The notes below the pieces were generated by a model. The model was not told the DNA's origin. It saw only the letters and a program-made list of their open reading frames with translations, and ran no database searches. This document shows positions 42,952-52,853 of a stretch of 64,000 bases of DNA, piece by piece. How positions within the stretch are numbered: position 1 is the first letter of the stretch; each line of letters starts with the position of its first letter. Made by a program: the position numbers and the translations under genes. This stretch comes from JAJXWB01 sp047605445. GTDB taxonomy: Bacteria; Pseudomonadota; Alphaproteobacteria; Rhizobiales; Beijerinckiaceae. The DNA is taken from positions 17,251 to 81,250 of the forward strand of contig JASGFP010000003.1 of assembly GCA_047605445.1 (NCBI GenBank), given 5' to 3'.

Positions 42952-44359
42952 GATTGATCTGCTGCCGCTCGCAAATGCGACAGTCACGGCTCCGGCCGGT
43001 TGCGGTAAGACCGAACTGATCGCTGACGCCCTGAGGCGTCATGCAGGCGCGAAGCCGATCCTAGTCCTGACGCATACGAATGCAGGCGTAGCCGCCTTAC
43101 GAGGCCGATTGGATCGCGCTCGCGTGCCGGCATCGACATATCGCCTGTCGACGATCGACAGTTGGTCAATCCGCTTAGCCTCGACCTTTCCCTTGCGGAG
43201 CCAATTGGACCCCGCCGTTCTACAATCAGCCACCACCGATTACCCGGCTATCCGCGCCGCAGCATCACGCCTACTTTCCGGCAATCACGTTCACGACGTA
43301 CTGGCAGCAAGCTACTCGCAACTGATTGTGGACGAGTACCAAGACTGCACCGTCCCTCAACATGAACTCGTCTGCCACGCGGCGGAGGTTGTGCCCACGG
43401 TCCTCCTGGGCGATCCCTTGCAGGCGATATTCGGTTGGCGGGGCAACGAGCCGCCAGATTGGGACGGCGTGGTCTGCGCGAAGTTCCCCGTCGCGGGCGA
43501 ATTGAAAACGCCGTGGCGCTGGAAAAATGCAGGGACCGAAGCGTTTGGCCAATGGCTTCTAGACGTACGTCGCAGGCTCCAATCTGGACAGCCGATTGAC
43601 CTTAACGCTGGTCCCGCAGAACTGCAGTGGGTACACCTTGACGGCACGGACGACGAGGCAAAGCGACGCGAAGCTGCGCGCACTCCGGTGTCCGATCCGG
43701 GGGCGAAGGTGATTGTTCTAGGGGACAATCGTCCGGCCACTCACCAGCGCATTGCAAAGCAGACCCCGGACGCAATAACCGTCGAGGCAGTTGACCTGCG
43801 TGATCTCGTAGGTTTGGCGCAACGGCTTGATTTCGCGAACCCGGATGCCGCCCTAAAGCAGATACTGGAGTTCGCCAGCAGCCTCATGACAAACGTTGGA
43901 CCCGACGACATCCTGAGGCGTGTTGGTACGTTGACACGCGGAACGGAACGCACCGAAGCCTCCGATATCGAGCAGGCGGCTCTAACCTTTCGCGAAGCCC
44001 CCGGGCCCAGCAGCGCGGCGAACTTGCTTTCCAGTATCAGTGCGGCACCGGGCGTCAGAGCGTATCGAACTGGCGTTCTTCGTGCGGCGTTTCGTGCGCT
44101 CGCCCAATCTGACGGCTCTCCCGGCAACAGCTTCGCCGAGGCTGCGGTTCGAGTTCGCGAACAGAACCGCCTTGTTGGACGCCCGTTGGCTAAACGATCC
44201 GTGGGAAGCACGCTCCTGCTGAAGGGGCTAGAGGCTGAAGTCTCCGTTGTGCTTTACGCAGACGATATGGACGCCAAGAACCTCTATGTCGCTATGACCA
44301 GAGGCTCTAAGAAGCTGGTCGTATGCTCAAGTTCGTCGACCTTGCGACCGCGACGGTAA
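42941..44359 (+). CDS. gajB: GajB-like UvrD/Rep-family helicase
   Basis: The 472-residue superfamily 1 helicase has Walker A APAGCGKTE (17-25), motif Ia LTHTNAGV, motif II IVDEYQDC (129-136), motif III LLGDPLQAIFGWRG and motif VI YVAMTRGS near the C-terminus. The start GTG (42941) overlaps the gajA stop by 11 bases. GajB (494 residues in B. cereus) senses DNA ends and activates GajA. The protein is slightly shorter, lacking part of the 2B region. Together with gajA it forms a complete Gabija module. Confidence 0.88.
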   Translation: MPVEIDLLPLANATVTAPAGCGKTELIADALRRHAGAKPILVLTHTNAGVAALRGRLDRARVPASTYRLSTIDSWSIRLASTFPLRSQLDPAVLQSATTDYPAIRAAASRLLSGNHVHDVLAASYSQLIVDEYQDCTVPQHELVCHAAEVVPTVLLGDPLQAIFGWRGNEPPDWDGVVCAKFPVAGELKTPWRWKNAGTEAFGQWLLDVRRRLQSGQPIDLNAGPAELQWVHLDGTDDEAKRREAARTPVSDPGAKVIVLGDNRPATHQRIAKQTPDAITVEAVDLRDLVGLAQRLDFANPDAALKQILEFASSLMTNVGPDDILRRVGTLTRGTERTEASDIEQAALTFREAPGPSSAANLLSSISAAPGVRAYRTGVLRAAFRALAQSDGSPGNSFAEAAVRVREQNRLVGRPLAKRSVGSTLLLKGLEAEVSVVLYADDMDAKNLYVAMTRGSKKLVVCSSSSTLRPRR

Positions 44360-44673
44360 ACCGCAAGTGCTCGTGATCCCGGTGGCAACGGTTGAGGGCC
44401 TCTCAGTCCAGGCCGCCATAGCCTCGCCAGCCGCCGATCTTGGCCAGTTCACAATCACCCAGCCAACCTTGGCCAAGGCGATCACGGACGATCTCGCCTC
44501 GATGTAGGCGCTGTTTGAGGGTCTGACCCCGACGCCGATCACAGCAACCACTCGTGGCGCAGCTCTATCGGCAACGGCGTCATGGGCGGTGAATTTCCGA
44601 AGCCATCGGGATTGGAGATCGAAACCCCGCTCCCTGACGGCCTGAATTGGTGTAAAAATTTGTCGGACCCGCC
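44360..44673. other. Gap after gajB with a small frame
   Basis: 314 bases. A 46-codon frame starting GTG at 44367 (44367-44507) reads VLVIPVATVEGLSVQ.. and ends ..DDLASM; it may be a gene remnant. No terminator or other family is seen. The gap separates the defence genes from the Arc-like gene on the opposite strand. Confidence 0.4.
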
Positions 44674-45015
44674 TCAGCTCTTGACCGACTTCTTTGCCTC
44701 CAAGGCCGGCAAGCGCCCCCTGATTTCTGCAACCTCCGCCGCCATCTCGTCCATACGCCCGCCCAGCCGAGCCTCCAACGCAAGCAGCTCTTTGACCATG
44801 CGGACGCTGGGAGACTGCTGAGCGCGGCCTAGCCAGCCCTCGGTCGTCGGGAAGGTGCTCTCAAGGCGCGCCAAGATTTCGGCGGTCAACGACCATCCCT
44901 TTTCGTCCGCCGCCGCCTGCAATTGCACTCGCATCGGCTCGGGGATGCGCAACAGCACCTGCTTGAGGTTCTGGCTTGGGTATCTGCGGCTCACGATCCG
45001 ACCCCGCTGGCGCAT
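44674..45015 (-). CDS. Arc-like ribbon-helix-helix DNA-binding protein
   Basis: The 113-residue protein has a ribbon-helix-helix of the Arc type at residues about 16-52: QNLKQVLLRIPEPMRVQLQA then AADEKGWSLTAEILARLEST. The C-terminus (about 73-105) is a likely coiled coil (MVKELLALEARLGGRMDEM). Arc-type proteins are small dimeric repressors. It is divergent from the excisionase-like gene, across a GATACTTAAAGTATC palindrome, so it may repress the excision genes. Confidence 0.8.
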   Translation of the reverse strand: MRQRGRIVSRRYPSQNLKQVLLRIPEPMRVQLQAAADEKGWSLTAEILARLESTFPTTEGWLGRAQQSPSVRMVKELLALEARLGGRMDEMAAEVAEIRGRLPALEAKKSVKS

Positions 45016-45059
45016 TCGTCGTTGTGTGTTTGGCAGCTTGCGCTAGTCACTGGTAGCGT

Positions 45060-45074
45060 GATACTTAAAGTATC
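45060..45074. promoter_or_regulatory. Palindrome GATACTTAAAGTATC before the excisionase gene
   Basis: A perfect 15-base palindrome (7-bp arms, one central base) lies 24 bases upstream of the ATG at 45098 and 45 bases from the divergent Arc-like gene. A GCTA/TAGC inverted repeat is just upstream. It is a likely operator for the Arc-like protein or the excisionase. Confidence 0.55.
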
Positions 45075-45291
45075 TAGTGATAGCAAGAAGGTCTCCCATG
45101 GCGCTCAGCTTCCTGCCCAAGGCCACCGTCCTGCTGGACGAAAAGACGGCCGCCGAACGTCTCGGTATCAGCGTCTACAGTCTGGCGCGCATCCGCAAGC
45201 GCGGCGAAATCGCCTACACCGAAATCGGGGGCCGCATTCGCTATCCGGCCTCGGCCATTCCAGCTTTCATCTCCAGCAGGACGGTCCCCCC

Positions 45292-46519
<1,228 letters not shown>

Positions 46520-46602
46520 TTGGCCGGCGAGGCGCCGGCGAAGTGAGGCGGGGTATAATGGCTCGCGCAGCGCCGCGCAAGCCGCCTCCGGAAATTGGCC
46601 TG

Positions 46603-46983
46603 TCAGGCCGCCAGAAGCCGCTGAACCTCGCTCACGAGGTCGCGCAGGTGGAAGGGCTTCGACAGGATTTTCGCCTGTTTCGGGGCGTTGTTGTCCGGGT
46701 TGAGCGCCACGGCGGCAAAGCCGGTGATGAACATGACCTTGATGTCGGGGTCGAGCTCGGTCGCGCGTCGCGCGAGTTCGATTCCGTCCATCTCCGGCAT
46801 GACGATGTCGGTCAGCAGCAGTTCGAACGGCTCTTCGCGCAGGCGGTTGTAGGCGGACAGGCCGTTGTCGAAGGAAATGACATCGTAGCCCGCGTTCTGC
46901 AGCGCCTTGACCAGAAACCGGCGCATGTCGTTGTCGTCTTCTGCGAGAAGGATTTTCAGCGGGTTAAGGGGCGTTTCGGTCAT
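46603..46983 (-). CDS. cpdR: Response regulator CpdR
   Basis: The 126-residue single-domain receiver has the acidic pair in LLAEDDNDM, phospho-acceptor Asp in LLLTDIVMPEMDG (about residue 59), Thr in MFITGFAAVAL and Lys in LSKPFH. The sequence PDIKVMFITGFAAVALN is typical of CpdR. CpdR works in the alphaproteobacterial CckA-ChpT pathway: in its unphosphorylated state it directs ClpXP to degrade cell-cycle regulators. It is a single gene flanked by the tRNA and an amidohydrolase gene. Confidence 0.95.
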   Translation of the reverse strand: MTETPLNPLKILLAEDDNDMRRFLVKALQNAGYDVISFDNGLSAYNRLREEPFELLLTDIVMPEMDGIELARRATELDPDIKVMFITGFAAVALNPDNNAPKQAKILSKPFHLRDLVSEVQRLLAA

Positions 46984-47162
46984 TTCATCCTCGATTCGTG
47001 GGATTCATAGAGCCGAAATTGTGTAAAAAACGAGTGAAACCGCACATCGAAAATCAGGCCAAGCCACTAGCGGCCAAGGTTTCTTCGGCGCTTTTTGCAC
47101 TGCGTGGACACAAGGGCCGGCTGCTGGCACATTGCGCCCCTTCCAGCCTGCGTGGAGCTAAC

Positions 47163-48095
47163 GTGACGGGCGTCCGGACGATCATATCTGGCGAAAAGGG
47201 CGAAATCGCTCCGTTCGAGCCGGAATTGGCGATTCCCGTAGAGGTTGTCGAGCCCGTCGGGGCGGCCTGCGCCCTCGTCCTGTCCTCACCGCATTCGGGC
47301 TCGGTCTATCCACGCAGCTTTCTGGCCGCCTCGCGGCTGGACGCGGCGACCCTGCGGCGCTCGGAAGACGCCTTTGTCGACGAATTGTTCGCCGGCGCAA
47401 CAGGGCTCGGCGCGCCGATGACGCGCGCGCGCTTTCCGCGCGCCTATCTCGACGTCAACCGCGAGCCGTTCGAACTCGATCCCCGCATGTTCGAGGGCAA
47501 GCTGCCGCCGCACGTCAACACCCGCTCGCTTCGGGTGGCGGCCGGGCTCGGCACGATTGCGCGGCTGGTGGCCGAATCGCAGGAAATCTATGCCCGGCGC
47601 ATGCCGGTCGCCGACGCCCTGCACCGCATCGAGGCCGGCTACCGGCCCTATCATGCGGCGCTGCGCCGGCTGACGCAGCGCGCGTGCAAGCGATATGGCG
47701 TCGCCGTCCTGATCGATTGCCATTCGATGCCCTCGCATGTCGCGGGCATTTCCGGTCCGGACGGCCCCAAGGCCGACATCGTGCTCGGCGACCGGTTCGG
47801 CACGAGCTGCGATCCCGAACTCACCGCGGTCGCCGAAGCCGAACTCAAGGCGCGCGGCTATGTTGTCCAGCGCAACAAGCCCTATGCCGGCGGCTTCATC
47901 ACCGAGCATTACGGAAATCCCGGTTCGCACGTCCATGCGCTGCAGATCGAGATCAATCGCGCGGTCTACATGAACGAGGCGACGTTCCAGAAATCGCCGC
48001 GTTTTGCGGCGCTCAGGGACGATCTGACGATTGTCGCCCGCGCGCTGTCGGCGTGCGCCGACGGGCTCGCCGGCTGGCGGGCGGCTGCGGAATAG
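47163..48095 (+). CDS. N-formylglutamate amidohydrolase family protein
   Basis: The 310-residue protein has SSPHSGSVYP at the N-terminus, DVNREPFELD and a LIDCHSMPS motif, as well as HYGNPGSHVHALQIEINR at the C-terminus, which are the metal-site motifs of the N-formylglutamate amidohydrolase (HutG) family. It would deformylate N-formyl-L-glutamate. GTG at 47163 with GGAG 5 bases upstream is chosen; the long upstream open frame is not expected to be translated. No other histidine catabolic gene is nearby. Confidence 0.85.
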   Translation: MTGVRTIISGEKGEIAPFEPELAIPVEVVEPVGAACALVLSSPHSGSVYPRSFLAASRLDAATLRRSEDAFVDELFAGATGLGAPMTRARFPRAYLDVNREPFELDPRMFEGKLPPHVNTRSLRVAAGLGTIARLVAESQEIYARRMPVADALHRIEAGYRPYHAALRRLTQRACKRYGVAVLIDCHSMPSHVAGISGPDGPKADIVLGDRFGTSCDPELTAVAEAELKARGYVVQRNKPYAGGFITEHYGNPGSHVHALQIEINRAVYMNEATFQKSPRFAALRDDLTIVARALSACADGLAGWRAAAE

Positions 48096-48115
48096 GCCGT
48101 TTCATAGCCGAGAAC

Positions 48116-48145
48116 AAAAAAGGCCGCCAGCGCGAGCCAGCGGCC
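48116..48145 (-). terminator. Terminator of the MFS gene
   Basis: On the minus strand a GGCCGCTGGC / GCCAGCGGCC-type hairpin (48122-48145) is followed by TTTTTT (48116-48121). It is about 120 bases after the MFS stop and also faces the end of the amidohydrolase gene. Confidence 0.75.
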
Positions 48146-48262
48146 AAGTCTTGGGAGGAAACGCCCAAAGAGGGCATGTGCGATAGATGCGCCTTCGCAG
48201 GCGCAGCATCAACCTCTCCAAAGGTCGAAGCCGTGCGTCAGGGCGACGCAGCAGCGCGCATA

Positions 48263-49546
48263 TCAGTCCTGCGAAGGATGCAGGTCGGGCGCGCGCAGGT
48301 AGAACCACAGCGCCACCGCGAGTTGGATCGCCAGCAGGCCGAAGACCAGCCGGAACGCTTCCGGCGGATAGGTGCGTACGCCAGCCGTCATCGTCGAGCC
48401 GAAGGCCTCGATGACGAAGCCGGTAAAGGCCTGTTGCGCGAAGGCGCCGCCGATGACGCCGCTGTTGATGAGGGTCATGCCGCGGCCGGTCAGTTCGGGA
48501 GGGAACAGGGCCTTGCCGTGCGCGGTCAACACCGGCGTGACGCCGAAGAAGAAGCCGAAGGCCGCCATATAGGCCGGCAGCGCCGCGGCCGGCAGCACAA
48601 CGAGCGCGCCCGTCGCGAGCGTCGCCAGCGCCAGAACGATGGCCGCGAGCGCCGGGCGGCGATAGCTCGAAAACCAGCGGTCGGATGCGCCCCAGAAGAA
48701 AAGGCCGGCGATCTGCGCCACAGCGAGAATCAGCGTCATGCGGCCGCGCGATTCGAGCGGCAGCCCGTAGACCTGCGACAGCCAGGGGCCAATCCACAGG
48801 CCGATGATGGATGCGAAGGCCGAATAGGAGGCCGCCTGAATGAAGAAAATCCGCCAGAAGCCGGGAATGCGGGTCGCAGCCACGACCCCCGCCAGGGCCT
48901 GACCCAGGGTCTCGGATCGCGCGCGGCGGCGGGCCAGCGTCTCCGGCGTCTCGTGCGCGAACAGCACGACGCAAGCCGCCATGACCGCGGCGATCGCAGC
49001 AGCGACGATGAAGGAATTGCGCCAGCCTACGGAACCCGCAAGCCACGCGAGCGGGGCGGTGGCCGCCAGCATGCCGAACGAGCCGCCGCCGATGTGGACG
49101 CCGGCGATGGTCGAGAATCTCACCGGGGGAAAGCGCTCCGCGTAGAGCGCGAGCGGCGCCATGAGAAACGAGCAGCAGCCGAAGCCCATCAGCATGCGCG
49201 CCAGCGCCAGTTCCGTGTAATTGCGCGCATAGGCGAACAGAACGGTCGAACCGATCATCAAAGCGGCGGTGCCGAGCATGGCCGGACGCGGGCCCCAGCG
49301 GTCGATCGCCATGCCGAGCGGAACCTGCGCAATGGCGAAGGACAGGAAGAAAATAGAGGACAGGAAGCCGAGCCGCGCGGCGTCGAGATCGAAGGCGCGC
49401 GCGAGGTCGGGGCCGAGCACGCCGAGCGCATTGCGGAAGAACTGGCTCAGCATGTAAATGCCGACGAGCGCGGCGACGACGAGGGCGCCGCCGGAAGCCA
49501 TGCGTTCGCGTTTCAGGGGCGCGGTTTCGCCCACACTGGATGACAT
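48263..49546 (-). CDS. MFS transporter
   Basis: The 427-residue protein has 12 predicted membrane segments. The A-like loop after the second segment reads GMAIDRWGPRPAML, with a second similar loop in the second half (GASDRWFSSYRRPAL). Start at ATG 49546; the longer upstream frame overlaps the hisN gene. It is divergent from hisN. The substrate is unknown. Confidence 0.88.
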   Translation of the reverse strand: MSSSVGETAPLKRERMASGGALVVAALVGIYMLSQFFRNALGVLGPDLARAFDLDAARLGFLSSIFFLSFAIAQVPLGMAIDRWGPRPAMLGTAALMIGSTVLFAYARNYTELALARMLMGFGCCSFLMAPLALYAERFPPVRFSTIAGVHIGGGSFGMLAATAPLAWLAGSVGWRNSFIVAAAIAAVMAACVVLFAHETPETLARRRARSETLGQALAGVVAATRIPGFWRIFFIQAASYSAFASIIGLWIGPWLSQVYGLPLESRGRMTLILAVAQIAGLFFWGASDRWFSSYRRPALAAIVLALATLATGALVVLPAAALPAYMAAFGFFFGVTPVLTAHGKALFPPELTGRGMTLINSGVIGGAFAQQAFTGFVIEAFGSTMTAGVRTYPPEAFRLVFGLLAIQLAVALWFYLRAPDLHPSQD

Positions 49547-49651
49547 CGGCGTTTGCGTCCCGGCCGGCGCTTGTTGCGCCCGATCGGGGGTGGGCCGCGC
49601 CTCGATTGGTGGTATCACGGCGGCGCGCGCACGCAAGGGACGAGGGCTGAG

Positions 49652-50455
49652 ATGAACGCGGTCGATTTCGAGGCTTTCGTGGCGCGGCTGGCCGATGTCG
49701 CCGGCGAGGCGACGCTGCCCTTCTTCCGCTCCGCGCTCGGCGCGCAGAACAAGGCCGGCGGCGGCCTCGCGTTCGATCCCGTGACGGAAGCCGATCGCGC
49801 CGCAGAGGTCGCCATGCGCCGCCTGATCGAGGCGCAATTCCCCGTTCATGGGCTGATCGGCGAGGAATTCGGCTCCAAGAACGCGGATGCGCCTTACGTC
49901 TGGGTGCTCGATCCCATCGACGGCACCAAGAGCTTCATCTCAGGCCTGCCGATGTGGGGAACGCTGATCGGCCTCAAGCACAATGGCGTCCCGTGCTACG
50001 GCATGATGAGCCAGCCGTTCACGCGCGAGCGGTTTTTCGGCGACGGGAAGGCGTCGTTCTGGATCGGCCCGGCGCATCGCGGGGCGGGGCAGGAGAAGCG
50101 CAAGCTGCACACGCGGCCCTGCGCGGAGATCGCAGAGGCGACGGTGATGACGACATCGCCGCGGCTGTTTGCGCCGGAGAAGCGCGCGGCCTACGAGCGC
50201 GTCGAGCAATTGGCGAAAATTCCCCGCTACGGCGGCGATTGCTACGCCTATTGCGCGCTTGCCGCCGGCCATGTCGATCTGGTGATCGAGGACGGGCTGC
50301 AACCCTATGACATCGTCGCGCTGATCCCGATCATCCAGGGCGCGGGCGGCGTTGTAACGACATGGGAGGGCGGCGACGCCAGCCAGGGCGGCTCGATCGT
50401 TGCGGCCGGCGATCCGCGTATACATGCGGCGGCTATGAAACTGCTGCAGGGCTGA
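49652..50455 (+). CDS. hisN: HisN-type histidinol-phosphatase
   Basis: The 267-residue inositol monophosphatase-fold enzyme has the metal site Glu in IGEEFG and DPIDGTKSF, and the C-terminal YGGDCYAYCALAAGHVDLVI and EDGLQPYDIVALIPII, both typical of HisN in alphaproteobacteria. It would dephosphorylate L-histidinol phosphate in histidine synthesis. The start ATG is at 49652. It is followed after 3 bases by the DUF4105 gene. Confidence 0.85.
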   Translation: MNAVDFEAFVARLADVAGEATLPFFRSALGAQNKAGGGLAFDPVTEADRAAEVAMRRLIEAQFPVHGLIGEEFGSKNADAPYVWVLDPIDGTKSFISGLPMWGTLIGLKHNGVPCYGMMSQPFTRERFFGDGKASFWIGPAHRGAGQEKRKLHTRPCAEIAEATVMTTSPRLFAPEKRAAYERVEQLAKIPRYGGDCYAYCALAAGHVDLVIEDGLQPYDIVALIPIIQGAGGVVTTWEGGDASQGGSIVAAGDPRIHAAAMKLLQG

Positions 50456-50458
50456 GGC

Positions 50459-51451
50459 GTGGCGGCGCTCCTCGGCAGGCTGGCGCTTGCGCTGTTCGTG
50501 ATCGCGCCCGCGGCTGCGTGGAGCGCGTTGGCGGTGTTTTTTCGTGCGCCCGCGCCGGAGACGTTGCGGATCGTGCTGGCGGCCTCGGTCGCGGCGCTCG
50601 CGCTCGTCGGCGTCTGCGTCATGCTGGTTCGCCGGAACTGGCGTCCTCTCGCTTTGTTCGGCGCTGTCTTCGTCGCCATTCTCGTGTGGTGGAGCACGAT
50701 AGACCCGCCGGCTTCCGCCAATTTCGCTCCCGACGTTGCGCGCCAGACCGCGGGCAAGTTCGAAGGCGATCTGCTGACGCTCAGCGACATTCGCGATTTC
50801 GACTGGCGCAGCGACAGCGATTTCACCGAGCGCTGGACGACGCGGACATACGACCTGAACAAGCTACGAACGCTCGATCTGTTTCTGTCTTACTGGGCCG
50901 GGCCCGAGATGGCGCATGTGATCGTCAGCTTCGGCTTCGAGGGCGGCGATCACGTCGCGTGGTCGGTCGAGGTGAAGCGGCTGAAGGGCGGCGAGTTCTC
51001 GCCGCTCGCCGATCTCTTCAAGACCGATCCGCTCGCCATCGTCGCGGCGACCGAGCGCGACGTCGTGAGGGTGCGCTCGAATGTGCGCGGCGAGGACGTT
51101 CAGCTCTACCGGCTCGATGTCTATCCGCAGACGATGCGCGCGCTCCTGCTTCAATATGTGCAGGACGCCAATGCTCTGGCCGCGAAGCCGCAATTCTACA
51201 ATTCGCTGACGACCAATTGCACGACCACCGTCGCGGGGCTGGTGAAGGCGATGGGCAAGCCCGTCCCGCTCGACTGGCGGCTGATCGTCAACGGCTACCT
51301 GCCGGACTATCTCTACGAGAACGACATGCTGACCAAGCGCGTCCCGCTGGTGGACGTGAAGCGCCTGTCGCATATCGGCGCGCGCGCGAAGGCGGCGAAT
51401 GACGCGACGGATTTCTCGCAAGCGATTCGCGAGGGCGTTCCGGCGCCTTGA
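50459..51451 (+). CDS. DUF4105 membrane protein
   Basis: The 330-residue protein has three hydrophobic segments in the first 80 residues and a large extracytoplasmic part with the DUF4105 pattern: DFTERWTTRTYDLNK, SVEVKRLKGGEFSPL and the conserved YNSLTTNCTTTV, with the Cys of a possible thiol hydrolase. Start GTG 50459 is 3 bases after the hisN stop. The function of the family is not known; a lipoprotein or membrane peptidase-like role has been proposed for relatives. Confidence 0.8.
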   Translation: MAALLGRLALALFVIAPAAAWSALAVFFRAPAPETLRIVLAASVAALALVGVCVMLVRRNWRPLALFGAVFVAILVWWSTIDPPASANFAPDVARQTAGKFEGDLLTLSDIRDFDWRSDSDFTERWTTRTYDLNKLRTLDLFLSYWAGPEMAHVIVSFGFEGGDHVAWSVEVKRLKGGEFSPLADLFKTDPLAIVAATERDVVRVRSNVRGEDVQLYRLDVYPQTMRALLLQYVQDANALAAKPQFYNSLTTNCTTTVAGLVKAMGKPVPLDWRLIVNGYLPDYLYENDMLTKRVPLVDVKRLSHIGARAKAANDATDFSQAIREGVPAP

Positions 51452-51457
51452 GGCCTG

Positions 51458-52753
51458 TCAGGCCGGCAACGGCGTACTCGCCCGCGCGCCCTGGGGAATC
51501 GTGCGCGGCGCCTTGTTCAACGTCTCGATGGCGAAGCCGGCGGCGGCCTTGTAGCCGGCCATGAAATCGGCACGCTCTGCGGCCGAAATCACGTCGTCGA
51601 TGTTCTCGAACACGCCGCCGCAGCGCTCATCGACCATGTTGAGAAGGCCGAACGGACCCGCGCCGCGATTGCGCAGGATGACCTGCGAGATCGGGCCGCA
51701 GAGTTTTTCGTCATAGGCCGCGAGCGCGCGTTCCGTCGCGCCGTGCTCGACCATGCAGGCGCCGAGCGTGCGCGCGTCGACGATCGCCTGGCTCGCGCCG
51801 TTCGAGCCGGTCGGATACATGGCGTGCGCGGCGTCGCCCATCAGCGCGACCGGACCGTCGCGCCAGGTGGAAACCGGATCGCGGTCGATCATCGGATTTT
51901 CATAAGCCACTTCCGCGCCGCGCAGCAGCGCGGGGACATCGAGCCAGTCGTATGTCCAGCCCTCGAAATGATGGATGAAATCCGCGATCGCCGCTTGCCG
52001 GAACCAGCCCGTCTGCTGCCACCCGGCCGTGGGATCCAGCGTGATTTCCGCGATCCAGTTGATCATGGCGAGCCCCGTCTGGGGATCGGGATGCGAGATC
52101 GGATAGATCACCATGCGATGACGATGCGTGCCGAGGCCGACGAAGGACGAGCCGGTGCGGATCGGCTTGCCCATCGTCACGCCGCGCCACATCAGCGCGC
52201 CGCCCCAATGGATCGGCGGCTGATCCGGATGCATCTGCGCGCGGATGGCGGAATGGATGCCGTCGGCGCCGATCAACAGCGCGCCATTCGCCTCGCTCGC
52301 CGAGCCGTCGGCATGTTCGATCTTCGCGGTTACGCCGCTGGCATTTTTCTCGTAGCCCGTCACGCGCGCGCCGAGCTTTACGGCGTCGCGGCCCGCGCGG
52401 GCGACGAACGTGTCGTGCAGCAGCATGTGGAAGAGGCCGCGATGGACGGCGTATTGCGGCCAGTTGTAAGCCGCATCCATGCCGCGCGGCTCGGAATAGA
52501 TGTCGTGTCCGTTGAGCCCGACAAGCGCCCATTCTTTCGCGGGAACGCCTACACGATCGAGTTCGGCGGCCCCCAGCCCGAGATCGTAGAGTTCGCGCAC
52601 GGCGTTCGGCTGCAGGTTGATGCCGACGCCGAGCGGCCGCATCTCCCGCACGGCCTCGTAGACGATGCAAGGCACGCCGATCTGATGAAGGGTCAGCGCG
52701 GTCGCGAGCCCTCCGATGCCCCCGCCAGCGATGATCACAGGATTGTCGGTCAT
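51458..52753 (-). CDS. FAD-dependent monooxygenase (UbiH/PhzS-like)
   Basis: The 431-residue flavoprotein has the FAD-binding GGGIGG (about residues 10-15), the DG motif GADGIHS and the GD motif LMGDAAHAMYP. These define group A aromatic hydroxylases; the closest set contains flavin-dependent oxidoreductases such as PhzS. The substrate is probably an aromatic compound but is not identified by the sequence. It is convergent with the DUF4105 gene and divergent from the PAP2 gene. Confidence 0.88.
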   Translation of the reverse strand: MTDNPVIIAGGGIGGLATALTLHQIGVPCIVYEAVREMRPLGVGINLQPNAVRELYDLGLGAAELDRVGVPAKEWALVGLNGHDIYSEPRGMDAAYNWPQYAVHRGLFHMLLHDTFVARAGRDAVKLGARVTGYEKNASGVTAKIEHADGSASEANGALLIGADGIHSAIRAQMHPDQPPIHWGGALMWRGVTMGKPIRTGSSFVGLGTHRHRMVIYPISHPDPQTGLAMINWIAEITLDPTAGWQQTGWFRQAAIADFIHHFEGWTYDWLDVPALLRGAEVAYENPMIDRDPVSTWRDGPVALMGDAAHAMYPTGSNGASQAIVDARTLGACMVEHGATERALAAYDEKLCGPISQVILRNRGAGPFGLLNMVDERCGGVFENIDDVISAAERADFMAGYKAAAGFAIETLNKAPRTIPQGARASTPLPA

Positions 52754-52853
52754 GCCCAGGGTTTCCGTATTCGCCTTCGCATTCCCCTAGCCGGGCAGGG
52801 ACGGTCGGGGCAAGTCGCGTCGCCCGCGGCCACCCGCTCTTAATGCTGAATCG

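Noticed and set aside
47684..49543. 619-codon plus-strand frame opposite the MFS gene
   Set aside because: Very rich in Arg and Gln, antisense to a clear 12-segment transporter.
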